12,205 nucleotides of DNA from Pelagibacteraceae bacterium TMED65 (GCA_002167215.1 NHDS01000022.1:2300-14504); one strand, 5' to 3'; shown: positions 1-7,534, counted from the first letter of the stretch. The notes: a model not told the origin generated them from the letters alone. Translations and numbers: made by a program.

Positions 1-2
1 AA

Positions 3-590
3 GAGATTCATGATTTAGATAAAGCTGGATGTGATTTTATTCATATAGACGTTATGGATGGTCATTTTGTGCCAAATATTACAATGGGACCAAATATTAT
101 AAAATCGATTAGAAAATACAGTAAAAAAACATTTGACGTTCACCTAATGATTGATCCAGTTTTAAAATATATACCTGATTTTGTTAAATCTGGTTCAGAC
201 ATAATAACAATTCACCATGAGATTAGTGAAAATGTTTATGATATTATAAAATTAATTAAAAAATTTAATAAAAAAGTTGGAATATCTATAAAACCCTCAA
301 CGTCTGTAAAAGTAATTGAAAAATACATTGATCATGTCAATCTAATATTAATTATGACTGTCGAACCAGGTTTCGGAGGGCAATGCTTTATACATGATCA
401 ACTTAAAAAAATTGAATACATAAAGAATCTAGTAGATGGAAGGAATATTGACATTGAAGTTGATGGGGGCATCGATTTAAATACTGGAAAGCTTGCTATT
501 GAAGCCGGAGCGAATATTTTAGTATCAGGTTCTACAATTTTTAAGTCCAAAGAATACAAACAAATTATAAAAGATCTAAGGAATGCATGA
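3..590 (+). CDS. rpe: Ribulose-phosphate 3-epimerase, 5'-truncated by window edge
   Basis: Interconverts D-ribulose 5-phosphate and D-xylulose 5-phosphate in the pentose phosphate pathway (cytoplasm). The window begins inside the gene. The frame is open from base 3, giving 195 visible residues; about 20 N-terminal residues should lie upstream, since the family is about 215-225 long. Family motifs of this TIM barrel are visible in order: HIDVMDGHFVPN (visible residues 14-25), DVHLMI (45-50), TVEPGFGGQ, EVDGGI and SGSTIF. The expected metal and catalytic residues are present as H14, D16, H47 and D154. The ATG at 54 is internal to the conserved DVMDG motif, so it is not the real start. The stop overlaps the next gene as ATGA, suggesting translational coupling to an RND efflux adaptor, an unusual partner for this enzyme. 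Identity is secure. Confidence 0.95.
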   Translation, partial: EIHDLDKAGCDFIHIDVMDGHFVPNITMGPNIIKSIRKYSKKTFDVHLMIDPVLKYIPDFVKSGSDIITIHHEISENVYDIIKLIKKFNKKVGISIKPSTSVKVIEKYIDHVNLILIMTVEPGFGGQCFIHDQLKKIEYIKNLVDGRNIDIEVDGGIDLNTGKLAIEAGANILVSGSTIFKSKEYKQIIKDLRNA

Positions 591-1588
591 AATCAATAAT
601 TCTAAAAATCTTAATATTATCAGTTCTTTTTCTTGAAAATTCTTATTCTCAAAACCTTGTAACTGTTGGAGCACAAAAACCAATTTCAAAAGATGTATCT
701 GATATATTGAAAATACCAGGCTCCGTAACAGCAAATGAAAAAGTTATGCTTACTAGTGTGGTCTCAGAAAAGATCAAAAGAATTCATTTTGAGGAAGGTA
801 AGTTTGTAAAAAAAGGTCAACTTTTAGTTGAATTTTTTGACAATGAAGAACAAGCCACTTTAATTCAAGCTAAAGCTGAACTTGAGGAAGCAGAGATAAA
901 TTATAACAGAGCCGCAGCACTATCAAAAAAAGGGAATATATCTCAATCTATCCTTGATAATAGAGAAATGTCAAAAAAAAAACTCTACGGAAAAGTTCAA
1001 GAAATTAATGCAAAAATTGATGATTTAAAAATTAAAGCACCATTTGACGGGTACACAGGAATAAGAAATTTTAGCGAAGGCTCTTTTATAAAACCCGGCG
1101 ATATCATAACCCAAATATATGATATTCAGTTTCTTAAAGTTCTATTTTATATTCCAGAGAATTTTACAAATAGGATAAAAATTGGTGAAAAATTTACGCT
1201 AGATGTTCGTTCTGGAAATTTAAGAAATATAAAAGGTTCAGTATCAGTAATTGATGCAGCAATTGACCAAAAAACACGAACATTCAAAGTAATTGGTAAA
1301 ATAAAAAACGCAGATGGCAATATTAAACCAGGTATGATGGTTAATATCAAAATTACATTAGAGAGAAGAGAAGCTATACTAATAAAAGAAAATTCCATAA
1401 TCTCAGAAGACGATATTACTTTTGTATATATTCTTGATAAAGAAAATGTTGTAAAAAAAAAAAAAATAGAAGTTGGTTTTAAAGAAGACGGCATGATTGA
1501 AGTTTTGAGTGGGCTAGATACTGGCGATTTAGTGATACATCAGGGTATCAACAAAGTAAAAGAAGGAATAAAAGTAAAATTAAAATGA
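587..1588 (+). CDS. RND efflux periplasmic adaptor (membrane fusion protein)
   Basis: Periplasmic adaptor of a tripartite RND pump, expected to bridge the inner-membrane pump encoded next to it and an outer-membrane TolC-like channel that is not in this window. The 333-residue protein begins with a signal peptide (about residues 1-21, cleavage near SYS-Q) and has no lipobox cysteine, so it is soluble or anchored only through an uncleaved signal. A split lipoyl domain is visible at about 52-84 (ending GKFVKKGQLLVEF) and 147-180 (KIKAPFDGYTGIRNFSEGSF), flanking a charged alpha-helical hairpin at about 86-146. A beta-barrel and a membrane-proximal domain follow. The start overlaps the rpe stop and the stop overlaps the pump start, both as ATGA. 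A 14-base A tract lies in codons 289-294. Substrate cannot be told from sequence. Confidence 0.92.
   Translation: MKSIILKILILSVLFLENSYSQNLVTVGAQKPISKDVSDILKIPGSVTANEKVMLTSVVSEKIKRIHFEEGKFVKKGQLLVEFFDNEEQATLIQAKAELEEAEINYNRAAALSKKGNISQSILDNREMSKKKLYGKVQEINAKIDDLKIKAPFDGYTGIRNFSEGSFIKPGDIITQIYDIQFLKVLFYIPENFTNRIKIGEKFTLDVRSGNLRNIKGSVSVIDAAIDQKTRTFKVIGKIKNADGNIKPGMMVNIKITLERREAILIKENSIISEDDITFVYILDKENVVKKKKIEVGFKEDGMIEVLSGLDTGDLVIHQGINKVKEGIKVKLK
1453..1466 (+). repeat. A14 homopolymer inside the adaptor gene
   Basis: Fourteen consecutive A bases encode four lysines (residues 290-293) of the RND adaptor. A one-base slip would change or remove the last 40 or so residues and would disturb coupling to the downstream pump gene. 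It may simply reflect AT-rich composition. Confidence 0.9.
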
Positions 1589-4500
1589 ATCTTTCGGAAT
1601 TTTTTATAAGAAAACCAGTATTTTGTTCAGTACTTTCAATTTTTTTAGTTATTATTGGTTTTCTATCTTTAGATAAATTACCTTTAAGACAGTTCCCAGA
1701 TATAGAAAGATCTGAAATAACCGTTGATACACTTTATCCTGGAGCATCATCAGAGATTGTAGAGACAAAAGTCACAGAAATAATAGAAGGTCAGATAAGT
1801 GGAATAGACGGAATTGAGTCCATATCATCTGTAAGTAGAGATGGACGGTCTAAAATAACAATTGAATTTAATGTAGATAAAGAAATCAATGAAGCCGCTA
1901 ATGATGTAAGAGACTCTGTCTCACGTATTTTAGAAAATCTTCCAAAAGATTCTAATCCGCCAGAAATATCGAAAATTGATTCCGATTCTAGTGCTATAAT
2001 GTGGTTGAACTTAACCTCTAACGATATAAATCAACTTGAATTAACAGATTATGCTGAAAGATTTTTAGTTGATAGATTATCTGTTATTCCTGGAGTAGCT
2101 AGAGTAAGAATTTCATGGGGTAAAAAAAAATCATTAAGAATTTGGGTGGATCCTGTTCTATTATCTCAATTTGGAATTTCTGTCACAGAAATTGAGCAAA
2201 AATTATTGACAGAAAATGTTGAAATACCAGCAGGAAGAATAGAGTCAAAATTTAGAGATTACACTGTAAAACTGGAGAGTGGTTATACTACTGTTGAAGA
2301 TTTTAAAAATCTAGTTCTTAAAAAGGAGGATAATTTTTCATTTGTAAGACTTGGAGACGTAGCAAAAATTGAAATAGGACCAGAAGAAACAAGACAGATT
2401 TTTAGAGGAAATGCTGAAGAAATGATAGGACTTGGAATTCTAAAGCAAAAAACAGCAAACTTATTAGATGTAACTGATAGGGTAAAACAAGAATTCATAG
2501 AAATTACAAATGAGCTTCCTAAAAATATTAAAATCTATCAGAGCTATGACACCTCTCTATTTGTGTCTGAAGCTTTAAATGAGGTAATATTTACACTTTG
2601 TTTTGCAGTACTTTTAGTCACAATTATAATTTTAATTTTTCTTAGGGACATCAAAAGCACCATTATTCCAGTAATCACAGTCCCAATTTCAATTTTATCA
2701 ACTTTCATTTTTTTAAATTATTTTGGGTTTTCATTAAACCTAATCACCCTCCTTGCTCTAGTTTTATGTACTGGACTTGTCATTGATGATTCAATCGTAA
2801 TGTTAGAAAATATTCATAAAAAAATTGAGAATGGTTATTCAAAAATGTCTGCAGCAATAGAAGGTTCAAAAGAGGTTGTTTTTGCAATTTTATCAACCTC
2901 AATTGTATTAATAAGTATTTTCATGCCGATTATATTTTTACAGGGTGATACAGCAAAGTTATTTGAAGAATTAGCTGTAACTGTAATAGGTGCAATTTTT
3001 TTTTCCACATTAATTTCATTATCATTAACACCGATGCTTTGTTCTAAGTTACTTTCTAAAACTAATAAAAAGAATAATTCAAAAAAATTCGAAGAAATTT
3101 ACATAAAATTTTTAAATCTTTTATTACAAAATAAAATTATTTATTTATTCATTTTTATTCCTATAATTTTTTTCTCAATATTCTTTTACAATAAAATCTC
3201 TAAGGAATTTGCTCCACAAGAGGACAGAGGCGTATTTATAATGGTAATGGAATCGCCAGAGGGAAGTACTTTCGAAAATACAGTTGATCAAATGTTAAAA
3301 TTAGAAGACAAACTGATCAAATTTAACGAAAGTAATGAAGCAAAGAGAATTCTTTTAAGAGTTCCAAGAAGTTTTTCAGGCACAGAAAATTTTAGTGATG
3401 GTTTAGGTATTATTGTTCTTAATCATTGGGAAGAAAGAAGAAAGATTTGGGAAATAATTGAAGAATTTAAAAATATTTCAAGTGAAATCACCGATTCGAA
3501 GGTAATAATTTTTCCTCCACGCGGACTTGGGCAAAGAAGATCTGGACAACAACTACAATTTGTCTTGTCTGGAGACACATACTATAACATCTCAGAGAAT
3601 ATGGAAATAATTCTAGATAAAATTAAAGAAAATAAAAACTTCGTTTTTACAAGAATAGATTATAAAAAAAATAGACCACAGATAAAAGTTAAAATAGATA
3701 GAAATAAAGCGTCGGATTTAAAAGTTTCAAATTTTGAAATAGGCCGAACGCTTGAAATACTATTAGCTGGAAGAAAAATTAACACATTCATAGAAGATGG
3801 AGAAGAATATTATGTTTTAGTCCAAGCAAAAAAAGAGAACAGAAGAAATATTAAAGATATTGGAGCATTTGAAGTAAAATCTTCAGACGGAAATTATATA
3901 AGATTAGATAATTTATTGGAATTTAAGGAGGTTTCGGAAGCCAAGGAATTGAATAGATATAATAAAATGAGATCTATTACTCTAAGTGCAGGTCTTGATA
4001 AAACTTATTCATTAGGTGAAGCTATTAGTTATTTACAAAACATTTCTAAAGAAAATTTAAAAGGAAATTATAAAATTGATTTTAAAGGTCAAAGTAAAGA
4101 GTATCAAAGATCTATGAATCAATTCTATTTTCTATTTCTTGTTTCTTTACTATTTGTTTATTTAGTTCTATGTGCACAGTTTGAAAGTTTTAAGTTTCCA
4201 TTTATGATTATGTTATCAGTTCCTTTAACCTTAATTGCACCATTGTGTGCAATTTTTTATTTAAATAATTCTTTAAATATATTTAGTCAAATTGGTTTGA
4301 TTATTTTAACTGGAATAGCAGCCAAAAATGGAATTTTAATAGTTGAGTTTGCAAAGCAACAAAAAAAAAATGGTAAAAAATCATACGATGCAATAATTGA
4401 AGCTTGTAAAATGAGATTTAGACCAGTAATTATGACAGGCTTTTCTACAGTATTTGGTATCATTCCATTAGTTATTGGAAGTGGTGCTGGTTTTGAATCG

Positions 4501-4602
4501 AGGTTAACTATTGGTATAGTTTTAATTTCAGGAATAATTTTTTCAATCTTTCTTACATTATTTGCAACCCCATTTTTCTTCAGAGTCTTTGATAGAGATT
4601 AA
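1585..4602 (+). CDS. RND efflux pump inner-membrane subunit (AcrB/HAE1-type)
   Basis: Proton-driven multidrug or lipophile exporter of the inner membrane (AcrB/MdtB-like ACR_tran family), working as a trimer with the upstream adaptor. At 1005 residues it is full length (family about 1,000-1,050). TM1 is near residues 13-30, preceded by the typical FIRKPVF. A first large periplasmic domain runs to about 330, followed by the TM2-TM6 block, a second periplasmic domain (about 540-850) and a C-terminal TM block. The proton-relay residues are conserved: the Asp pair D401-D402 in LVIDDSIVMLEN, and K914 in GIAAKNGILIVEFAK, matching AcrB D407/D408/K940. The first periplasmic domain carries LPLRQFPDIE and the tail ends in LFATPFFF. 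The start overlaps the adaptor stop (ATGA). The gene ends two bases from the stop of the convergent fhcA-like gene. Substrate is unknown. Confidence 0.95.
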   Translation: MNLSEFFIRKPVFCSVLSIFLVIIGFLSLDKLPLRQFPDIERSEITVDTLYPGASSEIVETKVTEIIEGQISGIDGIESISSVSRDGRSKITIEFNVDKEINEAANDVRDSVSRILENLPKDSNPPEISKIDSDSSAIMWLNLTSNDINQLELTDYAERFLVDRLSVIPGVARVRISWGKKKSLRIWVDPVLLSQFGISVTEIEQKLLTENVEIPAGRIESKFRDYTVKLESGYTTVEDFKNLVLKKEDNFSFVRLGDVAKIEIGPEETRQIFRGNAEEMIGLGILKQKTANLLDVTDRVKQEFIEITNELPKNIKIYQSYDTSLFVSEALNEVIFTLCFAVLLVTIIILIFLRDIKSTIIPVITVPISILSTFIFLNYFGFSLNLITLLALVLCTGLVIDDSIVMLENIHKKIENGYSKMSAAIEGSKEVVFAILSTSIVLISIFMPIIFLQGDTAKLFEELAVTVIGAIFFSTLISLSLTPMLCSKLLSKTNKKNNSKKFEEIYIKFLNLLLQNKIIYLFIFIPIIFFSIFFYNKISKEFAPQEDRGVFIMVMESPEGSTFENTVDQMLKLEDKLIKFNESNEAKRILLRVPRSFSGTENFSDGLGIIVLNHWEERRKIWEIIEEFKNISSEITDSKVIIFPPRGLGQRRSGQQLQFVLSGDTYYNISENMEIILDKIKENKNFVFTRIDYKKNRPQIKVKIDRNKASDLKVSNFEIGRTLEILLAGRKINTFIEDGEEYYVLVQAKKENRRNIKDIGAFEVKSSDGNYIRLDNLLEFKEVSEAKELNRYNKMRSITLSAGLDKTYSLGEAISYLQNISKENLKGNYKIDFKGQSKEYQRSMNQFYFLFLVSLLFVYLVLCAQFESFKFPFMIMLSVPLTLIAPLCAIFYLNNSLNIFSQIGLIILTGIAAKNGILIVEFAKQQKKNGKKSYDAIIEACKMRFRPVIMTGFSTVFGIIPLVIGSGAGFESRLTIGIVLISGIIFSIFLTLFATPFFFRVFDRD

Positions 4603-4604
4603 AA

Positions 4605-6254
4605 CTAATTAATAGATTGAAAGTTATTTTCTCTGAAATATTTTTCTTCCACCTCAAACTCTTTTAAATTCAAAGAATAATAATTATCTAACCAGTCTTT
4701 AATTTTTGAATGAATTTTTTTATCGTAGTTTAATTCCAAGTATTTTGTTTTTGTTTTTAGATGTCTTTTTACCCTCCCACTTCGTACAATTTCAATTCCA
4801 TTTTTAAACACTAACTCTGCGTTTTTAAACATTTCATCAATTGGTTTTTTTGGGTTATATATTGCGATGTCAGCTATTGAACCCTCTTTTAAAGAACCTC
4901 TGTCTTTGAGACCAAGTATTTTTGCTGGTGCTGCTCTTGTCATAATTGCTAAATCATAAAAACTGTAGGTTCTTTTAATAGATTTTAGATCACATATTTC
5001 TCTAGCAAACTTATTAATTTTATTAAGCTCCGAATTTCTGTAATCACTATCCATTAACAACCTTATAAGTTGAGGGTATGAGGTAAATGGGGCTCCATTT
5101 GGATGGTCAGTTGTAAGAAATACTCTCCATGGATCTTTGATTAACAAAAATAACTCTAATCCAATTGACCATTGCAAGGCATTAACAAAGTTTTTTTCTT
5201 GGTATTCATAAGGTATGACACCTCCTCCTCCATCTTCTATTTCTGAAAGAACCCATTTTTTTGGATTTGCATGGTTTTTTGCCTGATTTTGTTTCCATAA
5301 ATCAGAAGATATTGTCATGGTTGGTTTGAACATAATTTGACCAATATCAACTGAAATATTGTTATTTTTATTAATTTTCTCGGCCAATTCATAGGCACAA
5401 GAAGAAAAACCTTTTTTTCCCTTATCTCCATATCCATAAAATTGTATGTGAGCTAAATGCATTCTTCTTCCTTGGGCAGCATCTACAGTGTCGAGAATTG
5501 ATTTTATATTTCCCGCAGTTCCCAAATTGTTGCAGTGTACGTGAACTGGATGAGGTATTTCTAAGTTTTCATTGGCAATATTAAGTGACTCCAAAATTTG
5601 TCTTGAACTTACTCCATATTGAGGAACAATATCATCTAATTCAAAAGATTCTGATTCACCAGAAAATTTAAAAAATTCCGTGCCCCCTGCATTAATGACT
5701 TTTAAACCCATGCATTTAGAAGAATTTATATTCCAGGCTACATAGTCATCTATAAAAGACTGTCCTTTCTTCTTGTTTAAGGCATCCAAAAGAAAATTGT
5801 CATTACCAACTATTCCCAAACACCCCTTGTCAATCATTGGTATTTGCTCTAACTCTAATTGAGTAAGAAAAGCGTTAATTGGTAATACTGCAGGCTCAAT
5901 CACCGTTGTAAAACCCATCTCTGCGTATCTGTAACCAGTTCCCTCAGATGTCCAACGAGAGTTGAATCCAGGTAAAAGTTTTTTTCTCCCAAGATTATTT
6001 TCCGTAAAGTTGCAATGAATCTCTGGGGATAACATTCTCGCGTTATTTACATTACCTCCTGCTATATGCGAATGAATGTCTATTGCACCAGCCATAACTA
6101 TCATATCACTAACATCATATGTTTTCTTATAATCTGATAACTCAGATTGTTGTGGACTAACAATCACTCCGTCTTTGATATATATGTCTACTTTCTTTTC
6201 ATTGATTCCCTGGGTAGGATCAAACACAGTGCCATTTGAGATTTTAAATTTCAT
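4605..6254 (-). CDS. fhcA: Formyltransferase/hydrolase complex subunit A (formylmethanofuran dehydrogenase subunit A homologue)
   Basis: Zinc amidohydrolase. In methylotrophic bacteria this subunit of the Fhc complex hydrolyses formyl-methanofuran to formate, the last step of tetrahydromethanopterin-linked formaldehyde oxidation. The 549-residue length matches FhcA. Expected metal-site residues are visible: HSH at H61/H63 in DIHSHIAGGN, the carboxylated-lysine position K185 in GLKVINAGG, histidines in HVHCNNLG (238-240) and MHLAHIQFYGYG (266-269), and D383 in TTDHPNGAPF. The wording (VMAGAIDIHSH, GYRYAEMGFTTVIEPAV, LELFLLIKDPWRV, MTRAAPAKILG) is closer to bacterial FhcA as I recall it than to archaeal FmdA/FwdA. 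Oddly, no fhcB, fhcC or fhcD is adjacent: the downstream neighbour is the convergent pump and the upstream neighbour is divergent folE. No clear Shine-Dalgarno is seen before the ATG. Another hydrolase activity within the same subfamily cannot be excluded. Confidence 0.88.
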   Translation of the reverse strand: MKFKISNGTVFDPTQGINEKKVDIYIKDGVIVSPQQSELSDYKKTYDVSDMIVMAGAIDIHSHIAGGNVNNARMLSPEIHCNFTENNLGRKKLLPGFNSRWTSEGTGYRYAEMGFTTVIEPAVLPINAFLTQLELEQIPMIDKGCLGIVGNDNFLLDALNKKKGQSFIDDYVAWNINSSKCMGLKVINAGGTEFFKFSGESESFELDDIVPQYGVSSRQILESLNIANENLEIPHPVHVHCNNLGTAGNIKSILDTVDAAQGRRMHLAHIQFYGYGDKGKKGFSSCAYELAEKINKNNNISVDIGQIMFKPTMTISSDLWKQNQAKNHANPKKWVLSEIEDGGGGVIPYEYQEKNFVNALQWSIGLELFLLIKDPWRVFLTTDHPNGAPFTSYPQLIRLLMDSDYRNSELNKINKFAREICDLKSIKRTYSFYDLAIMTRAAPAKILGLKDRGSLKEGSIADIAIYNPKKPIDEMFKNAELVFKNGIEIVRSGRVKRHLKTKTKYLELNYDKKIHSKIKDWLDNYYSLNLKEFEVEEKYFRENNFQSIN

Positions 6255-6355
6255 TTTGCATTTTTTAATTAAAGTAGTATTAAATATATTACTTTAAATT
6301 TTTTTTTTAAACACAAGATTATTATTATACATTATATTAGAAAGAAAATCGAACC
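6255..6355. promoter_or_regulatory. Divergent promoter region fhcA / folE with imperfect inverted repeat
   Basis: This 101-bp non-coding gap must hold the promoters for leftward fhcA and rightward folE. It contains an imperfect inverted repeat: AATTAAAGTA at 6267-6276 and TACTTTAAATT at 6290-6300, separated by 13 bases, with one extra A in the right arm. A T10 tract follows at 6299-6308. A TATACAT/TATATTA-rich stretch at about 6326-6340 could supply a -10 element for folE. In DNA this AT-rich the symmetry may be chance, so the operator role is only a suggestion. The presence of promoters here follows from gene orientation. Confidence 0.5.
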
Positions 6356-6964
6356 ATGGACTCTAGCTCTATAAAAGATGTTAAAATTTCTCATCAAAAC
6401 AAAGTTAGCCGAAAAGAAGCAGAAAAAGCTGTAGAAACCTTAATTAGATGGGCAGGCGACGATCCCAATAGAGAAGGTCTGAGGGAAACTCCAAAAAGAG
6501 TTATAAATGCTTATGAAGAGTTTTTTTCAGGTTATAAAGAATCCGCAGATAAATATCTATCTAAGACATTCGAAGATGTTCAAGGGTACAAGGATATGGT
6601 GCTGCTCAAAGATATTCCCTTCAACTCACATTGTGAACACCACATGGTTCCAATAGTTGGAATCGCACATATCGCATACATACCAGTAAAAAGAGTTGTT
6701 GGTATATCTAAACTAGCAAGAACAGTTGAAATATTTGCAAAGAGACTTCAAACGCAAGAAACAATGACGCAACAAATTTCTACAGCTATTGAAAAATCAA
6801 TGAAACCCAGAGGTGTTGCAGTTTACATAAAAGCAGTTCACCAATGCATGACCACCAGAGGAGTTGAAAAACCAAATGTTTCAACCATTACAAACTCGTT
6901 TCTTGGCGAGTTTGAAAAAGATTTAGATCTTCAAAAGAGGTTTTTAAGTTATATAATGGAATAA
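6356..6964 (+). CDS. folE: GTP cyclohydrolase I
   Basis: Converts GTP to 7,8-dihydroneopterin triphosphate and formate, the first step of folate (and bacterial tetrahydromethanopterin) synthesis; cytoplasmic, normally a homodecamer. The 202-residue length fits the family. Signature motifs: DDPNREGLRETPKRV (35-49), then SHCEHHMVPIVG with zinc ligand C93 and H95/H96, VVGISKLAR (114-122), QTQETMTQQI (132-141), and HQCMTTRGV with zinc ligand C164. These correspond to E. coli C110, H112/H113 and C181, so this is the zinc-dependent type I enzyme, not FolE2. The first 20 residues are a poorly conserved extension. The upstream sequence is purine-rich (AGAAAG) with no strong Shine-Dalgarno. The gene is divergent from fhcA, and its stop shares one base with the hisI start (TAATG). 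Identity is secure. Confidence 0.97.
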   Translation: MDSSSIKDVKISHQNKVSRKEAEKAVETLIRWAGDDPNREGLRETPKRVINAYEEFFSGYKESADKYLSKTFEDVQGYKDMVLLKDIPFNSHCEHHMVPIVGIAHIAYIPVKRVVGISKLARTVEIFAKRLQTQETMTQQISTAIEKSMKPRGVAVYIKAVHQCMTTRGVEKPNVSTITNSFLGEFEKDLDLQKRFLSYIME

Positions 6965-7434
6965 TGGTTAAATTTAGTAAAAGAGAATCAGTGTTTCAGG
7001 TAGAAGAAGGCACAATTCTGCAACCCAAATTTGACGAAAATAATCTAATACCAGTTATAACAGTAGATTTTATAAATAACCATATCTTAATGCATGGCTA
7101 CATGAATCCCAAAGCCTTTACAATGTCGATTGAAACTGGGGAAGCGCATTATTGGTCCAGAAGCAGAAAATGTTTATGGAAAAAAGGCGAAACAAGCGGG
7201 TTAACCCAAAAGATAAAAGAGATCATGGTAGATGATGATCAAGACTGCGTAATTTTTAAAGTGGAATTAGGAGGCCTATCCGCAAGCTGTCACGTTGGAT
7301 ATAAGTCATGCTTTTACAGAAAACTCTCCAAAATAAAGAATAAATATTCACATAAACTTGAATTTAAAGAAAAAGAAAAGGTTTTTGATCCCAAAGATGT
7401 TTATGGTGATTCACCTAATCCAACAAAACTCTAA
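6964..7434 (+). CDS. hisI: Phosphoribosyl-AMP cyclohydrolase (stand-alone HisI, no HisE domain)
   Basis: Opens the adenine ring of 1-(5-phosphoribosyl)-AMP in histidine biosynthesis (step 3); cytoplasmic dimer. The 156-residue protein has the core motifs VDFINNHILMHGYMN (34-48), ETGEAHYWSRSRKCLWKKGETSG (57-79) and SCHVGYKSCFYR (108-119), with zinc-ligand cysteines C109 and C116. The usual Mg/Zn motif DCDxD reads DDDQD here (90-94), so the third zinc cysteine is replaced by Asp91; Cys95 is nearby. I recall the same DDDQD...SCHVGY pattern in some alphaproteobacterial HisI proteins, so it is probably a lineage variant, not a loss. A lysine-rich tail (about 121-156) extends past the domain. No HisE (PRA-PH) domain is fused and no other his gene is near. 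It overlaps folE by one base and is probably cotranscribed with it. Confidence 0.93.
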   Translation: MVKFSKRESVFQVEEGTILQPKFDENNLIPVITVDFINNHILMHGYMNPKAFTMSIETGEAHYWSRSRKCLWKKGETSGLTQKIKEIMVDDDQDCVIFKVELGGLSASCHVGYKSCFYRKLSKIKNKYSHKLEFKEKEKVFDPKDVYGDSPNPTKL

Positions 7435-7462
7435 TCAAGATAATTTAGATTAAAAAACCAAG

Positions 7463-7534
7463 TATTCTAAGGTAAATTTTAGAGTCTAGTGGTTTAGACA
7501 ACCTCACACTCCCTAATACTAGTTACCTGGAATA
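7463..7534 (+). ncRNA. Possible structured RNA element (bulged long stem with inner hairpins)
   Basis: The left arm TATTCTAAGGTAA (7463-7475) pairs with TTACCTGGAATA (7523-7534). This gives 12 base pairs, including one G-U, with a single bulged A at 7469. Inside, CTAGT (7486-7490) can pair with ACTAG (7518-7522), stacking directly on the outer stem. GGTT (7491-7494) can pair with AACC (7500-7503) around a TAGAC loop. An alternative inner hairpin GTCTA/TAGAC competes. No known family is recognised. On the minus strand the outer stem is followed after a few bases by TTTTTT, so a minus-strand transcript is also possible. Function unknown; the fold is by eye only. Confidence 0.3.

Noticed and set aside
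1147..1494. 115-residue open frame on the minus strand inside the RND adaptor
   Set aside because: Rich in Phe, Ile and Ser as expected from the complement of a Lys/Glu-rich gene; no start signal or recognisable domain.
4361..4370. A10 tract in the pump gene as a second slippage site
   Set aside because: It encodes normal QQKK residues in a cytoplasmic loop, and runs of this length are common in AT-rich DNA, so I did not treat it as a separate signal.
7432..7452. Possible terminator after hisI (TAATC/GATTA)
   Set aside because: Only five weak pairs with a long A/T loop and no T tract on the plus strand; not convincing.
7484..7499. A tRNA-like D-arm (GTCTA, GTGGTT, TAGAC) resembling tRNA-Glu
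   Set aside because: No acceptor stem, anticodon arm or T-arm with GGTTCRA can be placed around it; the stem is five pairs and fits the local RNA fold better.
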